Shown: positions 25,730 through 36,510 of the stretch, one piece after another
How the letters are laid out: each line of letters begins with the position of its first letter
Numbering within the stretch: the stretch's first letter is position 1
Position numbers and translations under genes: made by a program
Notes under the pieces: generated by a model
Told to the model about the DNA's origin: nothing
The model's database searches: none
Seen by the model: the letters and a program-made list of their open reading frames with translations, nothing else
From: Cardinalis cardinalis
Lineage: Eukaryota; Chordata; Aves; Passeriformes; Cardinalidae
DNA length: 64,000 bases
NCBI GenBank assembly: GCA_014549065.1
Contig: JACDOX010000155.1
Span: 1,039,631-1,103,630 of the forward strand
Direction: 5' to 3'

Positions 25730-27690
25730 CCTGCAATACTGCAGTTTTCCTCTTAAAGCTGAAAGGAATGGTTTCTTTACTAACTGAGAGGAAAACCTCA
25801 GCTTGTGCCACATCCAAAGGAGTCACATCTGAATCCCATTTGTTCCAAAGAAGGAATAGTATTCAGGATTTATGTACAGCAGTGCATTTCAAGTGAAAGT
25901 TCAAGCCCACTGTACTGCACAGCGTGCATGGATTCTGTTGGACTGAAAGACAGCAGGAAACAAATGCACCCATCTGGCCACATAAATCAATCACTGAAAT
26001 CTGAAGATACACCCACAGAAGGGAAAAAATGATTAATAGATCTGTGATGTGTAAATTCTCATTTAACTCTAAAATCAGACTAGAAATCACTTTTTGAAGA
26101 ACACCATGTCAAGGACATGAGGACTTTGCAATAGTGAGAATCTTCTAAATCTGTCAGCAGAGACAGCACAGATTAAAAGCACACAGTGAATCTGGAAGCA
26201 GCGGTGGGAAGGGTGGCCTTGGCCATGGCTTTGCCATTCCCACCTGCACGCAGTGGCTGTGCCAGCTGTGCTGGACATCATGGCAGGGGGGAGCACTGCC
26301 CTGCCTGTGAGACACCAACCAGCAAAGCACAAACCAGCAGCTGGGTACAGCAACTCCTGGGCACTCAACTTCACATTGCTCCTGCTCTGCATCCAGCTCT
26401 CTCAGATGGTTCAAATCTCACCCCGGTGGGGACGCTGCTGCAGAAGCTGCAGCACCAGAGGCTCTGCTGGCAGCTGAGGATACACGTGTGGGTTTTATTC
26501 TGTGCAGGCAGGAAAGCCCCAAAGACNGGAGAGAGCACAGAGCTCAATGTCTCAGTTCAGCATTTTTCTCCCCCCGATCTCACGCTGCTTTTCTGGCAAA
26601 GGGTCATATCTGGAGTAAATCCTGCTGAAAGAATACTTCTGCACTGATGGCTTGGAGGAGACACTTCTGGATCTGGCCACAATCTCCCNGCTCACATTGT
26701 CTGACACACGGGACATTTCTGCCCCTCAGCTCTACCGATCTGTCTTAAATAAAATGCTATAGTAGATGCATTCCCAGGCACATTGTCATTAGAAATGCAG
26801 TGTTTGGGCTGACTTTGGCTCACAGCTCAAGCATTAGCTTCTCAGAAACCACCTACCTCAGAGACGAGCTGGGCTGTCATTAGTCACTTGCTAAACGTAG
26901 CCCTGAGAGACAGCATCACACAGCTTTTTGGGGTTTAAATCTAAAACTTTGGACAACATTTTTGTCTCACAAATGGACTTTTTCCTGCCAATACGCTGAC
27001 GCCTTTTCAAGCATCTTCATGTGTCATTTGGGAAGGAACACAACCACACACCAGAACACGGATGTGACTGAATTCTTTGACATCATTAACAAGTTTTGTC
27101 ATTCCACAGGAGTGGTAATTGCCTCCACAACATTTAAGGACCAGAAACAACCATCTTAATCGAAACCAGCCTGTCTTAGCAATGGGAAGGCCCTGAAAAC
27201 AGAGTCTTTTTAAATTGGCTGACACAAAGCTCACCCCCATCTCTATCAGCATTGCAATAAATAAATGATTACAGTCAAACTACTGCCACTATTGTTATTA
27301 GCAGCCTGCAAGCACAAGTTGAATCAGAAGAACACTGAAGAGTGAAAAAACTTTTAATGCTCAGCTCTATTTCAAGTCAGACTAATTCCACTGGTGAAGG
27401 TGTGATATACTCACTAGCACAACATCTTCAACCTTAGTTCCTGTCACTGTGGGCACCCAATTTGCAATCACCACCACACTTTTTGTTTGTTTTTTTTTTG
27501 TCTTCCTTTATTCACTGACTTCTGCAAACCTTTTGGAGGAGAAATGAAGACTACTATAGCAGCTTTTAAATTGACTCTTATATTAAGAATGTTATGTTTT
27601 TTATATCTGCTCTGAAAGGGTAATATGAAACTTATGAAATATTTACTAAGTGTGATGCATAAACAACAAATCACCTCCTTTCCATTAAAT
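25730..27690. other. Noncoding stretch, no gene
   Basis: A GC-rich portion at 26180-26540 carries overlapping frames on both strands (up to 153 codons) with no recognised motif. A sub-block at about 26880-27160 has complex, CpG-containing unique sequence that might be conserved. A GGTTCAAATC string near 26410 is not part of a tRNA (see rejected items). Confidence 0.45.
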
Positions 27691-28260
27691 ATTTTTTGTG
27701 AAAGATATTTTTAATAAAATAGTGCAGCTTGCAATTTAATTACAATGAGTAATTAAAACTTAGAGGATAATCATTTTTGGCAAAAAGTCAGTTTTTGTTA
27801 AAATTTTAAGATAGAAAAAAGATGCATATTACGACCATAATACTGTTAGTAATTAAGATAAATGCATCAATTATTAAAGATGCAAACATGTCAAGCAAGC
27901 ATAACTAATTATTTGAGCATGTTAACAGTTGTTTAATGTTAACAAGCAGTGAATTATTAAAGACCCCATGTGTCACATTTTGGACTGCATAAAATATAAT
28001 GTTCTGGAAGAGTTTATGATTTTCAGGTTTTGCTTAGATCTTTCCAGTCAGATAAGCAATAAATTTAAGATAGCTTGCATTTAAACTGTATTTCTAAAAT
28101 AATTAACTGTAATTGTGCAATGAAACGTATTTCTCACTTTCTGAAGTCTTCCAAATTCAGTTAAAATGACCAAAATGTATCAATAGGTGCTTTATGCTGT
28201 AAATACATCATTTCTGTATATGAGTGTGCAATTTCTTCATTAAAAAGAGATATGGTATTT
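27690..28260. promoter_or_regulatory. Candidate homeodomain-site-rich enhancer block
   Basis: A 570-base, AT-rich, complex and repeat-free stretch with five TAATTA palindromic cores, at 27737-27742, 27750-27755, 27850-27855, 27906-27911 and 28100-28105, plus a POU-type ATGCAAA at 27880-27886. TAATTA is the classic core bound by many homeodomain factors. The stretch contains no N and no simple repeat. AT-rich DNA yields TAATTA by chance at a noticeable rate, so the enhancer call rests on clustering and texture and remains inference. Confidence 0.3.
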
Positions 28261-30300
28261 GAGAAGCTTAAACTGTCAGAAGAACAACTATACTGAGATG
28301 AAAGAGTGCATTTTATGTGAGCTAATGCTCATATTGGTACCTGGCTTTGGATTTCAGTGGTTGAATACATTCCAAAGGAAATATCCACAAAGATCCCCTT
28401 CAGCCAGCTCCTGTGTGCTAACACAACTGCACTCCCATCTCCAAATACCTGTTAGTGATACACAACATCTGACAGAAGAATGAAACCCATCAGAATGGTT
28501 TAGAGTTGTACAAACCACCACACTAAATACAGAGACTCAGTTTGTCCTGGTCGTGGGTTTGCTGGCTGGGCTTTTTTCTTTTTTTAGGCAAAGATAAAAT
28601 TAGGCTTATTTCCTAGGACTTCCTTCCAGTAGACTGAAAAGTAAAATCTTTTTGTCTAAATATTAGCTGTTAAATCTTAAATTCTGGTGAGTCCCCAAAG
28701 GATTTGTTGCAAACCAGAGAGGAGTCAACACATGATTAGTGATGTGAATTTTGGATATTTACTGCAATAGCTTTGCAGTGCTACCTAATCTCATTTGCAG
28801 ACAGACAGATAGACAGCTGTCTCTCCACCTGAGGCATGGTGGGGCAGTTGTGCCCAGAGCCCAGCATCCTCCTGAGCCAAGGCTGAGCCCCAGAGGTGGC
28901 AGCCCCAGTCTTGGCTGTGCTCACACCCTCCAGGGCGGCTGCAGCCCCTGAGGTTTCTGCCTTGCACAGCCACAGCAATCTGGAGTAGCTCCTGCTCTGG
29001 CAGTAACAGCAGCTGCTGGGCCAGATATTTCAGCAGCGCCAGGGAGAAACCACATCAGGGGCACACAAAGGTGGCTCTGTGCCTGGCTGACCTGCAGTCA
29101 GGGTGGCTGCCCATGGTCTTGGGAGACCCAACTGTGCTGCCAACGAAACNCAGCACTGGGTGGCCCCCTTGTCANAACAGGTGACCAGCATCGCCTTGGA
29201 GATTTCTGGTTTCAACTCATGTCAGGGGGAAGAGAGGCCTGGAAGCACCAAGGAAACATTTGTTTGTTTGTTTGTTTTTAGCAACATATTAATATGAATT
29301 AATGTTTGCAAAGCTCTTTGACATCTTTAGATGAAAGTGGATCTGCACACAGATTAGGCTGTTAATTGGGTGGCTGGAGGGTATGCAAACAGTGTGGACC
29401 CACACAACACTTAGCTCTTTGCACTGATATTTAAAATCTTTCCTGCCCTGCAATTAAGCAGACATTTCAGCCACACAGTGGGAGGACAGGTCTCACCTCC
29501 AAAAACTTTGCAGCAAAATTCCCCCATAGTGCTGAAGAAGAGCTCACTCCCAGCCACACTCTCAGGCCATCCTGCAGCACAGTGCCCATCCCAGGGGTCT
29601 GACTGCAGTCCTAGGGCACAGAGAATAGAGAAGTTTCTTTACAATGATCTGTTTTCTAATGAAAATAATCTGATTTATGCCCCTTTTGGATGAGTATTTT
29701 AAAGGTGACTGCCTTGAAGTGTAGCTGGAGTTTTTAAATCCAAGGCATCACAAAAGCACAGAGGTCAAAGCTGGACTCCCTGGTGGAAAGATGCTGATAA
29801 CAAAACTCCAGGATGTTTGTAGAATGGCACTTCAAGCCCAGGACAACAGTGGGATTTCAGGTACTGGAGGACAAGCATGTATTTTGCAGATAATTTACTG
29901 CTCTCAAAAATACACAAAGGAAGTTTGGGTACCCTACTGGTCTTCTTTTTAGTTTATCTTATTTAGTATTTCCCCCCCAATTTTTCTTCCCGTTTCTAGG
30001 TGACCTCGCTCCTGTGACAAGGTCTCCCCATTATGACAGTGAGCTCTGATGATAATGTAGGTAACATTCAGACTGAGACCAAGTGCAGCAGAAAGCCATA
30101 TTTCACTCCTGACCTTCAGCTCCCCCTCTAGTGCAATGCACACATTATATTTCCTTTCACTCCGAGCAGGACCAGTGAAACAACGCCCGATGAAACAAGT
30201 GAGGTTTCCTCAGCGAGATGCCAGGGATGAATAAAATACTTTTCACTGCATGTTTGATACCCACCACACAACTTNGCTTGGCTCCCTTTAGACATTAAGA
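28260..30300. other. Noncoding stretch, no gene
   Basis: Mixed composition, with a GC-rich patch at about 28820-29210. It contains a (GACA)n-like run at 28798-28816 and a (GTTT)n run at 29259-29279. No recognisable coding sequence. Confidence 0.5.
29259..29279. repeat. Short (GTTT)n microsatellite
   Basis: Four GTTT units followed by a T run. Confidence 0.75.
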
Positions 30301-30369
30301 TCTCTGCTTAGCAGAGGCAGGGAGGGAAAGCTGAGGCAGAGAGAGAAAGAGGTGCCAGAGCAGTGCCTG

Positions 30370-30640
30370 GCACGCAGCTCTCTGCAGCATGCCCAAGCTG
30401 CCACAGCGCCAGGGGCCCTCGGGGGAGCTGCCAGTGACACCCACAGGGGATCCCATCCTTCTCNGCCGCCCCAGGCGCGGCGCCACACCCGCTGGAGCAC
30501 AGGGAGAGGCGCTGCTGCCGAGGTGCCACGGAGCCCCGAGCCCCAAGNGGCAGGTTCCCGGCTCCCCACACCAAGTGCTGCAGCACACAGTAGCGCTGGC
30601 AGGGCTCCAGACGTTCTCCTTTACGTGTCAGCCCTGAATC
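30370..30640. promoter_or_regulatory. CpG-rich patch (possible orphan CpG island)
   Basis: Around 16 CpG dinucleotides counted by eye in about 270 bases, at clearly higher GC than the flanks, including a CGCGGCGCC-like cluster near 30475. Frames of 92 to 150 codons are open on both strands here because stops are rare in GC-rich sequence. The patch could be the promoter of an unannotated transcript or an intragenic CpG island, or just a GC-biased patch. No TATA box, initiator or splice-bounded exon was identified. Confidence 0.35.
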
Positions 30641-33600
30641 TCTTCATATGTTCGGGCAGAGCTGCATGTACAGTACTTCCCCTACTTCCAACGCGCTTTT
30701 GCCATCTGTTTCTATTATGGGAGTTTATGGCACAGAATACCTCAGACATTACAGTATCTGTTTCTTTTCTGTGCTGCAGTTATGGTTGCTGTGCTGCTTT
30801 ATGAACAGAATGATAAAACTTGGAGCCTTCTTAATTCTCTCCTTTCCACCCCCATTTTTTTTTCNGTAGCACGCTGCAGAAATGGAAGGATTTTTTACAG
30901 TTCGTATTATTATGATGAGAAGTGATTTGAAAGAAAGGATGGAATTTATCAGGAAATGGAAATGTGACTACAAGGCAGATTTTAAAAATCCCTTAATCAT
31001 ATCATGATTGAGAAGGTTTTTATATTGTTACTTCTGTGTTCTGAAGTATATTTTGTTATAATCTGAAATTTGCCTTTCTTTTTGAGAAAGAACCTGCTTG
31101 GTACAGACAGTCTCTCATTCACATCTNTTAAACTCCTACAGTAAAGCAGGGACTCCACAAGCAGAAGGGCCCTGTGGATTTTCCTGAGTAACATTTCGGA
31201 GCATTTTGCATCCCCAAATTCAAAGCACTTCCTTGCAGCAGCATTGTGTCAATACGCCCACGTCCCCCACTGCAAATTTTCTGAGAACCCTTCATTCTTT
31301 GAGGAATTATTTGTCAGTTGTAAACTTTAGCTAGATGGTTTTGTGACGTGAAAAGCTATTATTTGTCTGCAACAGCATCACATTTTATCTGCATTTAGAC
31401 GGAGAATATTTGCAATCACCCTCATTGTCTCTAACCCATGAGGAGGTGGAGCTGTTGCACACTTCTTTAAAGAATGAATGAATGAATGCAGGCTCATGGG
31501 CAGAAGATTAGATAGGTATGAATTTGGCAAAGAAATCAAATATAGACACAAAGAAATATCCTATTTGCCCAGGGCTGGTTTGATCACATGGTGACCATCT
31601 GGAATTTAGATCAAGCCTTCAATAAAATACAAGGGACCACACTTCTGCAGCACTCTCAATGATAAATTAATATCTGAGCTGGAAGTACTACAAGAAAACA
31701 GTGATAAAGAAGACAAAAGCCACATCTCACATACTCCAATTGCACTCCATTTCCTGGTGTTTCTTCACTTCCCCCCTCCCCCTGCCCATTAATATAAACA
31801 TTATATGAGAAGTATAGTGAGAGCAATAAAAAATAAATGGCAATTAGAGCCAAGATCCAGAGCTAAGACAGGAGGAAAAAAGGAACAGAAACATTGGTCC
31901 TGATGGCCTTTTCCTGTTCCAATTTTTTTTAATGTTCTTCTGACCTTGATTAGATCTGCAACTTCTCATGTGAGGCTTTGAGATGAGCCCTATATTTAGA
32001 TAAAAAGAGCAGTACCAGAAGTGAACTGCCAGGCATGTGAGGATCTCTACATACTGTGCCATGTTTTCTGAACCCCACTCCTGCCCCTTATCCGCTCTCC
32101 TCCTGGCAGCTGATTTACCTCTCAGGAGAAACCTGCTAACAATATCCCAGGAGCCCTCTGAATTCTCTGGACACTTTCTTTGCACCCATGCCCTTGGGAG
32201 CATCTCCCAGAGTGCCAAGTACCTTGTCAGCATGACCTCTGTGTTTGTTGGGAAATTGCAGCAAGAAGTTTCTTACCTACTAATTCAGAGCTAATGCATC
32301 AGGCTGCTCCCAAAATCCAGTCTGTGATGGCTTCCTGTGCAGAGGTGACCTTGGAGTGCTGCTGGAGGTGACAGCCCATGCCTGGTGCCCCACAGCTGCA
32401 CAGTGCCAGACACCATCCCCTCTTGTGGCCAGAACCAGGCAGGAAAATGCCTCAAGACAGAGCAGCAAGTTGGCTCAAAGCTAATTCGAGAAAGAGCAAA
32501 CGTTAATTTTCAGGCTCACTCCACACAAAGGTGGACCAAAGGATGCAGCCAGGTACAAGAAAGTCTGACTTTCACTGGCCTAATAAAGTGTAGTGCCATA
32601 GATCCTGGACTCCCCTCCTCTCTGGAAATGGGAGATATTCAGCACAGCACACAGCACACCAGCCCCTCTCCCTGAACCCACCATTCCCATTTCACTGCAT
32701 CTTCCCACCACCTTCAAGACTTAAGAGCTTGGGAGCCAGCTCCCTCCTTTGCCTTCTCCCCAGGGGATGGAAAACTGTGCCATACCCCTGGTGAAGGCCA
32801 CCATAAGTGGTGTGGAAGCACAACAACTACTCCCTGATGCTGCTTCCAAAGATGAGGCCACAGTCTCTGGNCTGCAGCAAGAGCCCCAGCACTGGNACAT
32901 TCCAGCATNGAATTCCCAAGGTATATTTCCAATGCCTGTTATTTCTGCCANCCCTCAATATTCAGAAAGGCAGAAGTCAAATGCAGCAACCACAGTGACC
33001 TTTCCTGGCAGTAGGGATCTGAACAGGCTGCACTGTGCCTTCGTGGAAATCTGTGGATGAGCACAGGGTTTGCCTCCCACCACAGCAGGACTACAGATGC
33101 TCTGCTGTCAGTCTTTTTTTACAACTGGAAATTAAAGGTGCTCACTGTTTACGGATGGTATGAATACTCTTCCATTTGAGTCTCAAAAAAACCACAGGTT
33201 TCTTATTGTGATGGACAAAAAAAGGGAAAAAAAGCCTTAAAATGTAAGAACGTGTATCAAGACAAAGGGTAAAAAATAGTCTCTGTGAAAAGCAGGAAGG
33301 AATACTCTGTACCTCTCTTTAGCAAATAAAGTGCTCAGACACTGTTTTAATTCAGACCGAGAGAGGTAATATTCACATTTCCTGCAAATCCCCTTCCAGC
33401 CCTGTCAGATGACAGTTACAAGCCCCTCTGTGGTAGTCACCTCCTTCACTTCTGTCAGAGAACAGATTTCAAGAACTAAACAAATATTAAAAGTTAAAAA
33501 AAGCCAAGAGACCTTCCGTTTCCTTTGTATTTCAGGCTTAAAGGAGCGATTTTTTTTGCTTGCTGCTTGGATCAATAGATTATTTCAGTAATAGAAATAC

Positions 33601-33880
33601 TAATGTCCTTAAATCTATATTTTTTTCCCCTGCAAATCACCCAAAAGTCTCTCCCGGATTAGGCCTCCCAACCAACTGATTTAGTTATGTGTCACAGGAG
33701 CCTCCGTCTCTCATTTTTCTCTTTTCTTGGGCTGAAGGAAATACTTATTGGTACTGTACTCCAGATCCCAGCCAATGGAAAGCAATGTTTCACCATCTAT
33801 CTGCCCCTGACACGCTTTTATGTAAACCACTGCAACGGGAANGGGCTCACATATGTTTTACCAACTCGCTAAACTAGGAA
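30640..33880. other. Noncoding stretch, no gene
   Basis: Mostly AT-rich unique sequence. It includes a (GAAT)4 run at 31472-31488 and a C-rich run near 31769-31788. The sub-block 31250-31440 has enhancer-like texture with a CRE-like TGACGTGA at 31344-31351. Frames are 129 codons or fewer and unrecognised. Confidence 0.45.
31472..31488. repeat. Short (GAAT)4 microsatellite
   Basis: Four perfect GAAT units plus one extra base. Confidence 0.8.
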
Positions 33881-34450
33881 TAAAAGGCATCCAAGGTTCA
33901 AAGAGTTAAATTACCCAACGGCTTCCGCCGCCGGCTCGCCCCCCACCCTAAGCCCCTCTCCCCTCTCTCAGGGCTAGGCTTGATTTATGGTGTGATCCAT
34001 CCCTGTTGGGAGTTGACAGTCACTTTCATTTTCTGGTATTTTTTTTCCCTTTTGCTGCCAAGGTCACCAGAGAGAGGGCCCTCCAAGTTTTCTGCATTCG
34101 TCCTCCTTCACCCTTCCACCAGCTTGGCCTCATGAATCATCCCGTCTTCGCATTGAACTCCTGATGCTTCTCTTCCACCAAACTGCCCGACTTCCGCAAT
34201 TTTTCTTCATTCTCACTAACAATTTGGTAATGAAATATTGATTTTTAGTTAGATTCAAATAGATGTTATTAAGTTTGCATTGATAAATCGTTCTCTTTTT
34301 CAGGCTGGAAGTACCTCAGTCAAATTCTAACTGCGCTTTCATACCTGGTGATGTATTAATTTGACATATTTGTCACCCAAGCTGCCTGGCTCAGAGTTAG
34401 AGGAGGGCGTCTGTCCTAATTGCTGCTATTTCACAGAGAAGGTGNAATTC
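33880..34450. promoter_or_regulatory. Candidate conserved regulatory block with CpGs and a G-quadruplex motif
   Basis: A complex, repeat-free block of about 570 bases. Its left edge (33915-33965) is CpG- and C-rich. The body keeps scattered CpGs (for example near 34140-34200) despite average GC content, which suggests slow turnover or lack of methylation. Motifs include a CDX/HOX-like TTTATGG at about 33984, a MEIS/TGIF-type TGACAG at 34014-34019, and TGATAAAT and TTGATT strings around 34235-34290. A four-tract C-rich motif at 33939-33963 is annotated separately. There is no open frame of note. The regulatory role is inferred. Confidence 0.33.
33939..33963 (-). promoter_or_regulatory. Canonical G-quadruplex motif (minus strand)
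   Basis: On the plus strand there are four C tracts of 6, 3, 4 and 4 bases, separated by loops of 1 (A), 4 (TAAG) and 3 (TCT) bases. The minus strand therefore satisfies the G3+N1-7 quadruplex rule. It sits next to a CpG-rich edge of a candidate regulatory block. Confidence 0.7.
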
Positions 34451-36050
34451 TAGCTGATTTCTTCCAAGGATTTTAGCCCAAAAATAAGATATTTCCAAAC
34501 ATTTTCCATGGAATTTTTGTTAGGAAAACAAGGAAACAAANACTCTTTTCCAGAAGGGAGAGGTAGGCATTTAAGAAAAAAAAAACAAAACACCACTGAC
34601 CAATTAATGTTAAATATTTCCACTTAATTTTGCTAATTGAAATATATTCAATATCAATGAATTTGTCATGGATTCTGTGAAAAGTAAGTAGTTCTTNTAA
34701 CCCTCCTCAGTGAGAGAGGACGGATAGATGAGATTTGAAATATCAGCTGCAAAATCATTGCTCCCTTAACTGGTTAAATGAAAAGAATATTCCTGCAGAT
34801 GCCTGGCACAGTANCCCCTCTGCCAGAGTCGAAGGTGGGACACAGGAACACGAGGAGGCACAAACTGTGTCAGCATTGCATCATCTTTCACCTACACCAG
34901 GGATATGGTTCNGGGACCCAAGATTCCATCGAGGGCAAAAATTGTGATCACAGATGGAAATAAAAATAAATTACATTGAAAAAGGGACATGCACTTTTCC
35001 CCTCTGCAATATCCAGGCCTTGTTCTCCACCACAGCACTGCTTCAGAAGCAGCTGCTGCTCAAGCCCTNGGTGCCCCCGCTGCTGGCAGCCAGGGGGGCC
35101 TGGCGGCCAAGCACAGGGCAGAGACCACGAAAAATCAGCTCAAACTCAACCATCAGAAAATTCAGCTCAAACCAAACCATCAGAAGGGAGGAAGGACACA
35201 TTCTTAGTGCTACTCTCTGTAGATCTCAATTAGTTTTAAATTACTCACAACTCAGTTGAAGGTTTAAATGGATGTTTGCAGCTGCATCAGTCTGGAGACT
35301 TGAATTTCAGCTGGATGCAACCCGAGCTACCTCTTTTCATGTGTTATTCAGCACCTCTAAAAATTCCACTTTCCCAGTATCTCTGCAGCAGATACCAAAA
35401 CAAGTCCTTCATACCACAAGAACAAATCTCATATTCACTGTGAATGGATAAAGAACAAGTGTTATTTCTNACCCACTAAATTAAAAGCTACCTGCAGAAA
35501 AGCCAACCTCCAAAAAGTACTAAAGAAAAAAAAGAAAGGAGAAGAAAGAAAAAAGTAGCCAGCAACATGTTACTAGCTGTCCTCTCACAAGTATTGAGCT
35601 CTGCTGCGCTGACTGATTTCAAGAGACAGCCATTGATGAATAAAGCTCAATTGCTTCCTATGCTCTTGTGTCACACCTTTTTATTTACAAAATAATTTAG
35701 CTTAAAAGAGGAGGTAATTCTTGGAAATTAGCTTTAAAAAGGTCAAATTAATCTACTTGGTGCCAGGTGAAAGCTTATTTTTTTAAAAATCTACAAAAGG
35801 AAATATTTTTCAAAATAACAAAACTCCATCACCATCAAGATACTAAATAATTACTGCACAAAAATTANAATTTTTACATTTAGCATGTTTGCTGTACGCT
35901 CCACATTATGCAGAGTGAAGTAAATGCTACATTCTAGTGGCAGTGGTGACTGTTAGCTCCACCCAGAGCTACCATTGCATTTCTTAAAATAAAACAAGCT
36001 GGAAAAAAGATATAACAACATAAGACAGCCTTCATTATCTCCCCTCCACA
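34450..36050. other. Noncoding stretch, no gene
   Basis: AT-rich unique sequence with a short GC-rich part near 35070-35130 and a purine-rich, A-rich run at about 35519-35560. Frames up to 101 codons overlap in three phases and are not recognised. Confidence 0.5.
35131..35183. repeat. 26/27-bp tandem duplication
   Basis: Two adjacent copies, 35131-35156 and 35157-35183, both of the form AAAA(T)TCAGCTCAAAC...ACCATCAG, with one insertion and a few substitutions between them. This is local slippage, moderately diverged. Confidence 0.8.
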
Positions 36051-36510
36051 CTGATACAGTAATAAGACTGTTTAAATGAATCAGACAGCAGAAGGGATGC
36101 ATAGATTTCTCTACTTATGTAAGTTCATTCGTTCTTCTCACATTCCTCCTCTAACACACTTCTAGGATTATTTAGTGCAATAAGTAATTATCAATCCGCT
36201 TTGGAAAGCCATTATACATTTACATGCTCTTCAAAGCTGCTGTTACTTTTATTGCTTCTAATGCCAAAATGGGAATGTGAGAGAAGAGCCTCTCTAAGAG
36301 CAGGTTATGGCGAGTTCAGCGTGCAGAATGCAGTTTGGAGGATGCATATGGGAATGAGTCATTTCTGAGAAACATAAAACTCTGAGTTATCAAACCTTTT
36401 GCTAGTCAATTATTTTTCTTTACTATGCTAGCTAGTAATGACAACTGCTATGAGAAGGCAGCTCTGCTCTATTGTTTCTGCTAACTGTTATTAACCTGGT
36501 GGAAAGAAAA
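36050..36510. promoter_or_regulatory. Candidate enhancer-like noncoding block
   Basis: A complex, N-free, repeat-free block. It has TAATTA at 36185-36190, a TGAGTCA AP-1-type site near 36355, and retained CpGs near 36198, 36310 and 36320. Motif texture resembles conserved noncoding elements near developmental genes. Conservation itself cannot be checked here. Confidence 0.3.

Noticed and set aside
26395..26440. GGTTCAAATC string resembling a tRNA T-loop/B box
   Set aside because: The bases on either side (GATGG and CTCAC) do not pair as a T stem, and no matching A box or acceptor stem lies upstream.
31769..31788. C-rich run considered as a minus-strand G-quadruplex
   Set aside because: Only three separated C tracts.
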